The notes below the pieces were generated by a model, which worked only from the letters and a program-made list of their open reading frames with translations, had not been told where the DNA came from and did no database searches. The position numbers were made by a program, and so were the translations under genes. Of a stretch of 14,030 nucleotides of DNA, positions 6,413 to 13,721 are shown piece by piece. Every line of letters starts with the position of its first letter. The stretch's first letter is position 1. This DNA comes from Gammaproteobacteria bacterium (GTDB lineage: Bacteria; Pseudomonadota; Gammaproteobacteria; Thiohalospirales; Thiohalospiraceae), in NCBI GenBank assembly GCA_014762485.1, contig JABURU010000239.1, forward strand, positions 1 through 14,030, read 5' to 3'.

Positions 6413-7063
6413 ATGGCATTAAGCAAGATACAGATATCGAAACTCTATCACCGTCGTGCGGCGCATTATGATATATCAGCTAATCTCTATTATTTGATGG
6501 GGTTTCGTGAACAAGCATACAGAAAGAGGGCAGTAGCCGCGCTGAATCTGAACCCTGGCGATACCGTGCTTGAACTGGGTTGTGGTACCGGACTCAATTT
6601 CTCCTTACTACAGCAGCAGGTTGGTCCGGAAGGAAAGATAATTGGTGTTGACCTTACAGCACAGATGCTCGTCCATGCGAAGGATCGAGTTGAGCGGCAC
6701 GGTTGGGCTAATGTTGAGCTGGTACAGACAGATGCCGCCACCTACGAGTTTCCCCGTAGTATAGGAGGCGTATTATCCACTTTTGCACTTACACTAGTAC
6801 CGGAGTATGACGCCATTATTCGGCATGCATCGTTATCGTTGTCACCTGGTAGACGCTTTGTGGTACTGGATATCAAGTTGCCTGAAAAGATGCCCATGTG
6901 GTTGATACGCTTCGGGGTATTTGTTACACGCCCGTTTGGTGTAAGTCTGGACATTGCTGATAGGCATCTATGGGAGAGTATCGAGCGCTATCTAGCGAAA
7001 GTGGCTTTTGAGGAGCTTTATCTAGGGTTTTCCTACATCTCAGTGGGTGAATGTCGATCATAA
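6413..7063 (+). CDS. Class I SAM-dependent methyltransferase (UbiE/PmtA-like)
   Basis: A 216-residue enzyme with the Rossmann methyltransferase core: motif I VLELGCGTGLN (52-62), acidic end of strand 2 GVD (D80), TDAATYEFP (about 106-114), motif IV-like FALTLVPEYD (124-133) and a post-motif region LSLSPGRRFVVLDIKLP. The N-terminus (YHRRAAHYDISANLYYLMGF) resembles enzymes that methylate membrane lipids or quinone precursors. AGGGAGG lies about 8 bases before the ATG. It is on the same strand as copA but 152 bases away, so it may be co-transcribed or have its own promoter. The substrate cannot be read from sequence; a lipid or quinone is a guess from the N-terminal resemblance. No cysteine-rich arsenite-methyltransferase motif is present, so it is not ArsM-like. 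Nothing in it points directly to metal handling. Confidence 0.8.
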   Translation: MALSKIQISKLYHRRAAHYDISANLYYLMGFREQAYRKRAVAALNLNPGDTVLELGCGTGLNFSLLQQQVGPEGKIIGVDLTAQMLVHAKDRVERHGWANVELVQTDAATYEFPRSIGGVLSTFALTLVPEYDAIIRHASLSLSPGRRFVVLDIKLPEKMPMWLIRFGVFVTRPFGVSLDIADRHLWESIERYLAKVAFEELYLGFSYISVGECRS

Positions 7064-7341
7064 TGAATGTGACAGCCAGTCTTGAGGGTATATGTCAGAG
7101 CTGTGACTTCTACTGGCTTGAAGAGTATCCATGATGCTTGAACGGAAGGCCTGCATAGGTGAATGTTTTTCATATGCACATGAATAGAATTCAAATGTTC
7201 ACTATCTGATATAAGAAAGGGTTGCTAGTGCAGAGCGTCAAATCGATGGGGAGAATATGTTCCCACTGGAAGAGCTGTCTAGGAAGGCACTAGAGTGAGT
7301 GCTGCCGATTAGTTTACAAATATGCCTACGGATGGCGACAA

Positions 7342-8058
7342 ATGGAGATAAGTGATAAAAAAATACTTAAAATTGGGTTGATTGCTTGTGCAGGGGCATT
7401 GTTAGGTGTTGTTGCGGACTACTTTTCTGGTTGGTCTAGTTCACCAAATAATATGAATACTGCAATTTCAATAAATATTGACAGTATTAAAGGACTGTTT
7501 ATAGAAAAGCCAAGGTGGGAATTTGTACTGGGAAATTATCTTGGCGTGCTATTTATACCTTTTCACATGCTCGGTTTTCTACTTGTTTACCTTGCCATAA
7601 AGCCTGCGGGGAAGAAAAAGTCTCTTATAGTGTTAATTCTTGCATTTTATCTAGTATCAATAGGTTCTGGATTTCATGGGACTTTTGCTTTTATCGGTGA
7701 CACCATTCAATCTGGAAATGAAGTGCTTTTAGCTAAAATGGTATCCTATTGGCAGAATTGGGGGCTTGTCTTAATAATTGGATATTTGGTTTTAAGTATA
7801 TATTTATTCTTTCTGATAATATCAGGAGCTACTTTGTATGATAAAGCCGCTGCATTTCTGAGTCCGATCTCGCTATTAATTTATAGTGCGGTATTAATCT
7901 CACTACTACCAGAGGGGCTCAATGGAATAAAAGCATTTCTAGCCGTAACAGGGCTAAATTTACCTTTGCTTATCTTCTACATAATAACCATTAACACTTT
8001 GTTACGCGAAACTGGACGTAACAACCAGCTCCAAACGAAGCATAAACAGCGGGTTTGA
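7342..8058 (+). CDS. Multi-pass membrane protein of unknown function, AT-rich
   Basis: A 238-residue hydrophobic protein with six likely membrane segments (about 8-27, 62-86, 93-115, 138-162, 172-190, 198-221). Conserved-looking polar residues inside or near helices include D26, H75, H112 and D120 (VVADYFSG, IPFHMLG, GSGFHGTFAFIGD). It is not recognised with confidence; the layout recalls uncharacterised six-helix DUF6796-type proteins from memory. There is no good Shine-Dalgarno before the ATG, which makes the start uncertain. Codon use is clearly AT-richer than in the copper genes to its left (many AAA, ATA and TTA codons), consistent with separate acquisition. The 278-bp gap before it (7064-7341) holds no recognisable gene. 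It ends in a convergent intergenic region, and a link to metal resistance is not shown. Confidence 0.65.
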   Translation: MEISDKKILKIGLIACAGALLGVVADYFSGWSSSPNNMNTAISINIDSIKGLFIEKPRWEFVLGNYLGVLFIPFHMLGFLLVYLAIKPAGKKKSLIVLILAFYLVSIGSGFHGTFAFIGDTIQSGNEVLLAKMVSYWQNWGLVLIIGYLVLSIYLFFLIISGATLYDKAAAFLSPISLLIYSAVLISLLPEGLNGIKAFLAVTGLNLPLLIFYIITINTLLRETGRNNQLQTKHKQRV

Positions 8059-8070
8059 CTAAAAAGTTGA

Positions 8071-8181
8071 ATGACCGCTTCGGGTCGGTTCGTGTCTAAC
8101 GTAGGAATTTTCTTACATCCTTGTAGGAAATATCCTACATGTTACTTTATCTAGTTACATATAACGGCCAGAAGCGGGCAT
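8071..8181. repeat. Inverted-repeat structure with twin GTAGGA...TCCTAC palindromes
   Basis: Outer arms ATGACCGCTTC (8071-8081) and GAAGCGGGCAT (8171-8181) are complementary at 10 of 11 positions. Between them lie two palindromes, GTAGGAATTTTCTTAC (8101-8116) and GTAGGAAATATCCTAC (8123-8138), identical at 13 of 16 bases and starting exactly 22 bases apart. The second has a perfect 7-bp stem (TGTAGGA/TCCTACA). No gene overlaps. The arms resemble a short intergenic element I have seen in other gammaproteobacterial sequences, so a dispersed repeat is the likeliest reading; a protein-binding site is the alternative. Confidence 0.5.
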
Positions 8182-8431
8182 TGTCAGTTCGCTTCATAAT
8201 ACTTACAAAATATCTTAATTTCGATAAGAGTGAGAACATTTTGTAATTGAGGGGGAAAATAAATATTTCAAGAATTCATTCATTAATAACTCTAACGGTT
8301 ATATCTCGTTCAACTCTCTTTAACCTATAATTAAAGCGTGAACATTTATTTGCAGTTTTAAAATAACATAATCAATCTTATGGATATTGAGATAGAACAG
8401 GCTGTAAATTAATCGGCCTTGAATATCCAGC

Positions 8432-8543
8432 CGGGGACAGGCAAGAAGCAGCAATGAAATGCGTAACTCTGGCTGTGGCGCCCGCCGTGCCTGCCTCGAT
8501 GGTGAATAGGCGCTCCTTTCTAACCCGATCTTGACTGTCCCCG
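8432..8543. repeat. 112-bp element with CGGGGACAG inverted ends (MITE/REP-like)
   Basis: The left end CGGGGACAGGCAAGA (8432-8446) and the reverse complement of the right end (8529-8543, CGGGGACAGTCAAGA) match at 14 of 15 bases. The interior is GC-richer than its AT-rich surroundings and has no ORF. Ends of the CGGGGACAG type are known beside Y1/REP-associated tyrosine transposases in gammaproteobacteria, so this looks like a non-autonomous copy. No target-site duplication is visible. The right end lies 7 bases past the stop of the multicopper oxidase and could act as its 3' hairpin. The stretch between the two repeats (8182-8431) is AT-rich and holds nothing else I can identify. Confidence 0.6.
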
Positions 8544-8550
8544 AATTTGA

Positions 8551-10083
8551 CTATCGCTTCACAAGATAGTTACGCATCATGCCAAGGTCCTCATGCTCCA
8601 GGTTATGACAATGATAGAGATACATACCATCATAGTGATTGAACTTAATCAATAACTTGACCCTTTCTCCCGGCATCACTAGCACCGTATCCTTCCAACC
8701 GCTGTCGATATAGCCATACTGTACATCCTCATATGCGGCTTCATAGTCTGCAGACACACTTCGTTCGATAACCTGAAACTGTACTCCGTGCACGTGCATA
8801 GGGTGTGGCATGGGTCCCATACCCCCGCTTACATCATTTTGAAACTCCCATATTTCCAGTGCGCCAAATTTAACGACTTCATACTCTGACACCTCTGTCA
8901 TGGAAAAGCTGCGATGATCGATACCCGGTTGTCTGTGATCCATGGTGAGTTTGAATTTACGGTGTTTATCTATCGAATCAGAGGGATAGTGACTGATTTG
9001 GGAGAGTCTATTCGGTATACTCAGGCGCGTATTAGAGCGCTTATTCACCTTCACTCTCAGGACCTCAAATCCCTCATTACTGGATAAGGCACTTTGACGC
9101 ATCATTCGCCCCATCATGCCGCTTCCACTCATACTTTCCTCCATCGGCAAGTGGCGTAATGTAAGTTCTGTACCTATCTTATAACGACTAAAGTCCACCC
9201 AGAGTTCTATGCGCTCGCCTGGCGCCAACATGATATAAGGACGCTGTTCCGGATTTTCTAACAGGCCACCATCGGTGGCTATTACCCTCAGCGGTGAATC
9301 GTCATTCCAGGCCAGTTTATAGATACGTGAATTTGACCCGTTCAACAGACGAAGTCGGTAGGGTCGAGTTGCTACCGAGAGGGTATTATCGGATAGACCA
9401 TTGATCATGATCTGTTCTCCCTTAAACCCCGTCATTCTCTGCATCATCCCCATCATGGAAGGGCCGATATACTGCAATTGGTTATCGCGATTAAAACTGC
9501 GGTCCTGTATGACTATGGGGAGATCATACTCATCACTCGGCAGGCCCAGTGCTTGCTCTTCTCTGTCGCTAATAATTAACAGACCGGCCATGCCCATATA
9601 GGCCTGGTGAGCCGTATTACCATGTGGGTGTGGATGGAACCAGTAGGTGCCTGCACGATTATTTACGGTGAATTCATAGATGTACTCTTCGCCACCATTT
9701 ACGGCAAAGCGAGGGTGACCATCCATATCATCAGGTATATGCAAGCCATGCCAGTGGATGATGCTCTCTTCGCTTAACTGGTTTACAAAACGTATCCTTA
9801 CCTTCTGCCCTTTTCTAAAACGCAACACGGGCCCCAGGTAAGAGCCTTTAATAGTTTGCAGCGTACCAGCTTCGCCTTTGACTACCTCACCCTGGTAACG
9901 ATAAACCTGTGTCTTGTTACCAGAAAAAATTGAGACCTTATCCGACTTTGCTGTTAACTTTATCTCCACATCGGCATTGAATGTTTTACTTGCTTCTGCC
10001 CGTCCTACGCCTAATATAGGTAATGCAGAGGCACTGCTTAATAGAGCTAGAAATTTCCGGCGTGTGATAGACATATTATTCAT
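8551..10083 (-). CDS. Tat-exported multicopper oxidase (CueO-like periplasmic Cu(I) oxidase)
   Basis: A 510-residue three-cupredoxin oxidase that would oxidise Cu(I) to less toxic Cu(II) in the periplasm with O2. The N-terminus carries a twin-arginine signal (SITRRKFLALL, 5-15). All four copper-ligand motifs are intact: HWHGLH (110), HPHPHG (150), HPMHVHG (427-433) and HCHNLEHEDLGMM (491-503), which includes the type 1 ligands C492, H497 and M502. A short Met-rich stretch (MEESMSGSGMMGRMM, 314-328) recalls the Met-rich Cu(I)-binding region of CueO. The start at 10083 is chosen because GGAAGAG lies 8 bases upstream; an in-frame ATG at 10104 has no ribosome site. It is the third gene of a leftward operon, 49 bases behind the second propeller gene. 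Length and motifs fit CueO better than laccase-like spore coat proteins. The family is certain; Cu(I) as substrate is strongly suggested. Confidence 0.93.
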   Translation of the reverse strand: MNNMSITRRKFLALLSSASALPILGVGRAEASKTFNADVEIKLTAKSDKVSIFSGNKTQVYRYQGEVVKGEAGTLQTIKGSYLGPVLRFRKGQKVRIRFVNQLSEESIIHWHGLHIPDDMDGHPRFAVNGGEEYIYEFTVNNRAGTYWFHPHPHGNTAHQAYMGMAGLLIISDREEQALGLPSDEYDLPIVIQDRSFNRDNQLQYIGPSMMGMMQRMTGFKGEQIMINGLSDNTLSVATRPYRLRLLNGSNSRIYKLAWNDDSPLRVIATDGGLLENPEQRPYIMLAPGERIELWVDFSRYKIGTELTLRHLPMEESMSGSGMMGRMMRQSALSSNEGFEVLRVKVNKRSNTRLSIPNRLSQISHYPSDSIDKHRKFKLTMDHRQPGIDHRSFSMTEVSEYEVVKFGALEIWEFQNDVSGGMGPMPHPMHVHGVQFQVIERSVSADYEAAYEDVQYGYIDSGWKDTVLVMPGERVKLLIKFNHYDGMYLYHCHNLEHEDLGMMRNYLVKR

Positions 10084-10132
10084 ATTATTTACTCTTCCAT
10101 TCAAAATCTAAATTTATTGGCTGGGAGAAACC

Positions 10133-11122
10133 TTAGTTCCTATGCACTATGGCCATTTGATGGCCCTCACCTGCAGGTAATTTGATGGTATTAATGAGCT
10201 TAAGTGTCTTTTGATCAATCACCCATATTAATGGTTTGCTGCGACTGGAAACATAGACCTTACCCACGCCTTTAATACTATTAAGATGATAGGGGGATGG
10301 TGATAGTGGAATTTCGTGTTTCTTACCGTTTGCCAGTTCGATCACTACGACCTTGTTTCCTTTTTTACTGCTGGCAAACAGGCGTTTTCCATCATCGCTA
10401 ATATCAAGGCCATGTATGGCCCCACCTATCATATAGGTTTTACTAATCTTACCGCTTTTCCTGTTAACCACCGATACCGTTCCAGGTCCGGTATTAGCCA
10501 CATAGATTTCATCCTGTTCTTTGGAAAAGGCAAGGTGCTCTGGCTGCATACCGGATTCCAGCTGACGCGTTACCTTCCAGGTAGACAGATCTATCTCGCT
10601 TATGGTTGCCGATACGGTATTGCTCACATAGGCATATTTTCCATCTGAGCTTATCAAGATGTAATTAGGAATAGTGCCGGTTTTGATCTGACGTTCGATC
10701 TTGTACGACATCATATTCATGACACTCACTCCACCCGTTCCAGAGTGGGTAGAGAGGACATATTTATCATCCGGTGTTATCGCTTGATGGTGTGAGCTAC
10801 CTACCACAGGGATGGCTGACATCATATGACCGTGTTCTGGATGTACCAGGTATAGATTACTGGTGGGAGCGTAGGGATCATTCGTCTTGGGTTTATGTTG
10901 CGCAACACTACCGGCTATCAGGTACTCGCCATCACTGGTAGCCACCAGACCATGTGCATTAATAACATCAGGGTACTGCGCAATAATCTTGTCGTTGTCG
11001 GCATCTACTGCAATGACCATATTGCCGGATCCCAGGGGAATATATACGGTAGTGCCGGCAATGGAACTTGAACTCATCAACAGGGTAAATGTAAATACAA
11101 TATATGTAATAAAATTTCTCAT
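10133..11122 (-). CDS. Secreted His-rich seven-bladed beta-propeller protein (YncE/YVTN-like), copy 2
   Basis: A 329-residue paralogue of the propeller at 2131-3117, about 60% identical by hand alignment. It starts at the ATG at 11122, which has GGAGAG 7 bases upstream; an in-frame ATG at 11137 forms part of that ribosome site and is less likely. The signal peptide ends SSIAG. Counting from the longer start, blade histidines are H62, H117, H201, H242, H284 and H326, with Y159 in blade 3: the same pattern as in copy 1 (steps 42, 42, 41, 42, 42). HPEHGH (99-104) and the HH pair (116-117) are also kept, and the C-terminal LPAGEGHQMA is identical. Its codons are AT-richer than those of copy 1, so the copies are not a recent tandem duplication. 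It lies between a small Cys/His secreted protein and the multicopper oxidase, pointing to a periplasmic copper role. Confidence 0.85.
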   Translation of the reverse strand: MRNFITYIVFTFTLLMSSSSIAGTTVYIPLGSGNMVIAVDADNDKIIAQYPDVINAHGLVATSDGEYLIAGSVAQHKPKTNDPYAPTSNLYLVHPEHGHMMSAIPVVGSSHHQAITPDDKYVLSTHSGTGGVSVMNMMSYKIERQIKTGTIPNYILISSDGKYAYVSNTVSATISEIDLSTWKVTRQLESGMQPEHLAFSKEQDEIYVANTGPGTVSVVNRKSGKISKTYMIGGAIHGLDISDDGKRLFASSKKGNKVVVIELANGKKHEIPLSPSPYHLNSIKGVGKVYVSSRSKPLIWVIDQKTLKLINTIKLPAGEGHQMAIVHRN

Positions 11123-11207
11123 TGTTAAACTCTCCATAATAAATAGGTTATGTAGCCTTTATTCATATGAAAGATAGGCTATTTAAGGCTATTAATTATG
11201 GTGAGTT

Positions 11208-11576
11208 CTACTCTCTAAAGCGTTGAGTAGTGAGATAAACAGGTGTGGTACTTATGCTCGCAAGGGTGGGCTTGTGAGTATTCTGTAAAGCCTCCCAGGA
11301 AGGCATGAGGTTAGTAGATTCAATGTAGGTAAGAGCTAACAGCTGTTTGTTAACTCGCTGCTGTGACAAAGTGGACTGTGTATGTGCGAACGCAATATTA
11401 TGCATGTCACAGTGAGTATCGGCGTTAACTTGCGGTAGCGCTGACTGCACCGCCTTATCAAGATGCACACTTTGGCTGGACTTCATATTGTCACAACAGG
11501 CATGTACGGCAAATACCTGCCCAGATAGAATCAGGGAAATAAGAGTAATGTAGAGATATCTCAGTGACCTAGGCAT
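11208..11576 (-). CDS. Small secreted Cys/His-containing protein of unknown function
   Basis: A 122-residue protein with a signal peptide (1-23, hydrophobic YLYITLISLILSGQVFA) and AAGGA 7 bases before the ATG. Right after the predicted cleavage site come VHACCDNM (C27, C28), and later THCDMHNIAFAH (C56 with H55, H59, H65), a plausible soft-metal site. The C-terminal half is hydrophilic and ends PVYLTTQRFRE. It is first in the leftward operon with propeller copy 2 and the multicopper oxidase. Small periplasmic Cys/His proteins (CopL or DUF2946-like) are frequent at the head of copper operons, and this one matches them in size and layout, but I cannot assign it to a family with certainty. The protein is probably real; metal binding is inferred from composition. 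Confidence 0.65.
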   Translation of the reverse strand: MPRSLRYLYITLISLILSGQVFAVHACCDNMKSSQSVHLDKAVQSALPQVNADTHCDMHNIAFAHTQSTLSQQRVNKQLLALTYIESTNLMPSWEALQNTHKPTLASISTTPVYLTTQRFRE

Positions 11577-11737
11577 GGCCGTCCTTATAATTTAAGCTGA
11601 TCTGATTGTAGACTTTTTTCACTCATAATGAATCTGATCCATATCAAAAATTAACTTAATACTTAGCGCACGCCAGGTTTCCGTATAAGTTGCTTTTTGT
11701 AATGCGGATTCCCGTGGCTTTAATAAGGTATTATTGG

Positions 11738-11781
11738 ATTTAATTAATTAGTAGAAGTTCCCTTCTACCTTTAAATTAAAT
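11738..11781. promoter_or_regulatory. 44-bp imperfect palindrome in the divergent intergenic region
   Basis: Arms ATTTAATT (11738-11745) and AATTAAAT (11774-11781) pair perfectly, then a symmetric 5-by-5 internal mismatch, then GTAGAAG (11751-11757) and CTTCTAC (11762-11768) pair perfectly around a TTCC loop. Both stems share one centre. There is no T-tract, and neither flanking gene ends here, so it is not a terminator. It lies between the start codons of the divergent operons, as expected of an operator or cruciform-prone site. Confidence 0.45.
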
Positions 11782-11801
11782 ATGGATTTAGCTTAAATAT
11801 A

Positions 11802-11840
11802 ATCAGATAAATACCTATATAAAGTAGGTATATCAGATAA
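11802..11840. promoter_or_regulatory. Dyad ATACCTA-N7-TAGGTAT framed by direct repeats ATCAGATAA
   Basis: A perfect 7-bp inverted repeat, ATACCTA (11811-11817) and TAGGTAT (11825-11831), has a TATAAAG spacer and is framed on both sides by the same 9-mer ATCAGATAA (11802-11810 and 11832-11840), 30 bases apart. The TATATAAA inside resembles a -10 element. It lies between the divergent copper operons and is a good candidate operator for the rightward His-rich/RND genes. The regulator is not encoded in the window as far as I can see. Confidence 0.5.
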
Positions 11841-11870
11841 GGACATTCCTACCATGACAAAATTATCAAT

Positions 11871-11901
11871 TTGATTTATGCCTAGTTGAGCTCACTATAT
11901 A
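11871..11901 (+). promoter_or_regulatory. Possible promoter of the His-rich membrane protein and RND genes
   Basis: TTGATT (11871-11876) is followed after 17 or 19 bases by ACTATA (11894-11899) or the overlapping TATATA (11896-11901). It points toward the genes starting near 11965 and lies just downstream of the dyad at 11811-11831. In this AT-rich stretch such matches arise easily by chance. Confidence 0.35.
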
Positions 11902-11964
11902 AGGTGTGGCTTATCTTTTATCCTGCTATTTGTGCACGTACTTAAGTTCGTGATATATTGCGGC

Positions 11965-12366
11965 ATGGAATTTTTTAGGACAATACTAAGTCGGTACCGG
12001 ATACTGAGCTACTCTCTGGCTGCGGTAGTGATTTTTGTTGGTATTGTCCCCATGCACCTGCACCTGCATCATGTGGACGAGTACTCGCCTTCTGCGCATA
12101 AGCACAGTATTGACGTACATGTGTTGACCAATGATGTGGGCGAGCATCATGAGGCTGCTCAGATAATGAAAGTTGTTTCAGATGTGCGTATCAAGCAGGT
12201 GTCTGAAAATACGCTTCTCGCTATCCTAATCCCACTTATTGTCAGTATCATACTGCCACTCTTTCTGTTTCGACTGATCACATATGTTGAATCAGTTAAC
12301 CTTCCCTTATTCCAACGATTCTATACATCACCTCCATTACGTGCGCCACCTTTACTCTCGTTGTAA
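11965..12366 (+). CDS. Small membrane protein with a His-rich periplasmic loop
   Basis: A 133-residue protein with two hydrophobic segments (about 13-30 and 84-105) joined by a roughly 50-residue loop with nine histidines (PMHLHLHHVDEY, SAHKHSIDVHVL, GEHHEA). The C-terminal tail is SPPLRAPPLLSL. The His-rich loop probably faces the periplasm and could bind Cu, Zn, Co or Ni. I prefer the ATG at 11965; the in-frame GTG at 11932 would give 144 residues, and neither has a good ribosome site. It lies 105 bases before the CzcC-like outer-membrane factor on the same strand, so it probably belongs to that efflux operon. Small His-rich proteins of this layout often precede czcCBA or cusCBA-type operons, as possible metal sensors or buffers. 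No family name is assigned. The 12367-12471 gap holds only a 6-bp hairpin (TGTATC/GATACA). Confidence 0.65.
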   Translation: MEFFRTILSRYRILSYSLAAVVIFVGIVPMHLHLHHVDEYSPSAHKHSIDVHVLTNDVGEHHEAAQIMKVVSDVRIKQVSENTLLAILIPLIVSIILPLFLFRLITYVESVNLPLFQRFYTSPPLRAPPLLSL

Positions 12367-12471
12367 ATAATTATTAAAGGCCTCTATTGGCTTCAAGAAT
12401 TGCTTGTATCAGCAAGGATACAGTATGCATTCGAACTAATTAGTATCTTCATTTAATTATGTAGGTGTGCA

Positions 12472-13719
12472 ATGAGAATATTGTTATTAGTTATCACTCT
12501 AATGCAGGGTAGCTTTGTGTTTGCACAAGGCTCAGTAGTGAAAACGATATCACTTGAACAGTTGATAATTTATGTTTTGGAAAAAAATCCAGAGCTAAAG
12601 AATTTTGATTTAGAGTCTGGAGCTATTGCGGCAAGAATACGTCAGGCCGGACTTACACAACCATATAACTTAACACTGGAAGCAGGAGGCTTTTCAGGTA
12701 GCGGTGCCTATGAAGGAGGTGGGGAGCAAGAGACCACAATAAGTATGGCCAAGGTATTGGAACTGGGTGGCAAGCCTGGGTTACGAGAAGATTTGGCTCG
12801 CTATGAAGGCATGCTGTTGCAAAGTGAGCTAGATGCTAAAAGGCTGGATGTATTGTCCACTGCTGGGCTGGCATTTATACAGATAGTAGAAAAACAGGAA
12901 AATATCAAAATCCTTAACGACAAGCTGGAGATCGTTAAGAAGACCTATGGCATGGTTAAGAGCCGTGTGCGTAGTGGAAGAGGCTCTATGGCAGAGCAAC
13001 AGAGAATAGAAGCACAATTAGCGGATGCCGAGCTGGAGTTATTGCATACAAAGCATAGCCTGAAAGCTGCTCGATTACAGCTGGCTACCATGTGGGGTGA
13101 AGCGCGTACAGACTTTGGTGAGGCCAAAGCTGAACTATTCCTTTTGAAACCGGTAGAAGATTTCGAAGTCCTACTTACTCGCCTAGAAGATAATCCAGAT
13201 CTTGTTGCGTTAAATACAGCAGAAAGATTGAGTGCTTCACGTATCAATTTGGCGCTATCAAGACGCCTGCCTGACATAGAGTTGTCAGGTGGAGTACGTA
13301 CTTTTGCCGCTACGGGTGAGCAATCCTACTTTTTCTCTGCATCCATTCCTCTCGGCACAGGTTCACGGTCCAGGCCTTTTCGAGATGAAGCCAGAATACG
13401 TTCACATCAAGCACCCATTAATTACCAGCAACAGCGACTTGCACTACATGCTGCTCTATTTAGGGTATATCAAGAGTTAATACATGCACGTGATGCTGTC
13501 GAGATATTTCGATCTCGTATAGTGCCGCTGGCGCAAAAGTCCCTGGATAAATATTTGTCAGGCTATGCACAGGGGCGCTACTCATTATTTGAGTTGTCCG
13601 AGTCGCAAGAGTCTCTACTTAGTGCTCGCCAACGGCTACTTTCCAGTGCAGCAAATTATCATAGATATCGTATTGAAATTGAGCGCCTGCTAGGCAGCAC
13701 AATTGCAACAGGAGTTTGA
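12472..13719 (+). CDS. CzcC/CusC-family outer-membrane factor of a heavy-metal RND efflux system
   Basis: A 415-residue TolC-like outer-membrane channel protein. The signal peptide (1-18, ending SFVFA) has no lipobox Cys, so it is not a lipoprotein. It carries the two-repeat outer-membrane-efflux layout: first repeat about 26-210 with the CzcC-type pattern QPYNLTLEAGGFSGSG, ETTISMAKVLELGGKPGLR and long coiled-coil helices; second repeat about 225-405 with NPDLVAL, RRLPDIELSGGVR, FFSASIPLGTGSRS and YAQGRYSLFELSESQESLL. The size is normal for the family. AGGTG lies before the ATG. Only 2 bases separate its stop from the adaptor start, so the two are translationally coupled. With the adaptor and a pump expected beyond the right edge it would carry metal ions out of the cell. 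The exact metal cannot be read from this component. Confidence 0.9.
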   Translation: MRILLLVITLMQGSFVFAQGSVVKTISLEQLIIYVLEKNPELKNFDLESGAIAARIRQAGLTQPYNLTLEAGGFSGSGAYEGGGEQETTISMAKVLELGGKPGLREDLARYEGMLLQSELDAKRLDVLSTAGLAFIQIVEKQENIKILNDKLEIVKKTYGMVKSRVRSGRGSMAEQQRIEAQLADAELELLHTKHSLKAARLQLATMWGEARTDFGEAKAELFLLKPVEDFEVLLTRLEDNPDLVALNTAERLSASRINLALSRRLPDIELSGGVRTFAATGEQSYFFSASIPLGTGSRSRPFRDEARIRSHQAPINYQQQRLALHAALFRVYQELIHARDAVEIFRSRIVPLAQKSLDKYLSGYAQGRYSLFELSESQESLLSARQRLLSSAANYHRYRIEIERLLGSTIATGV

Positions 13720-13721
13720 TT

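Noticed and set aside
7141..7200. GTGAATGTTT...AAATGTTCAC inverted repeat before the unknown membrane protein
   Set aside because: Only 8 of 10 positions pair in an AT-rich stretch, without promoter elements or repeat copies to support it.
12405..12422. TGTATC-N6-GATACA hairpin between the His-rich protein and the CzcC-like gene
   Set aside because: A 6-bp stem without T-tract in AT-rich DNA is weak evidence for a terminator or operator.
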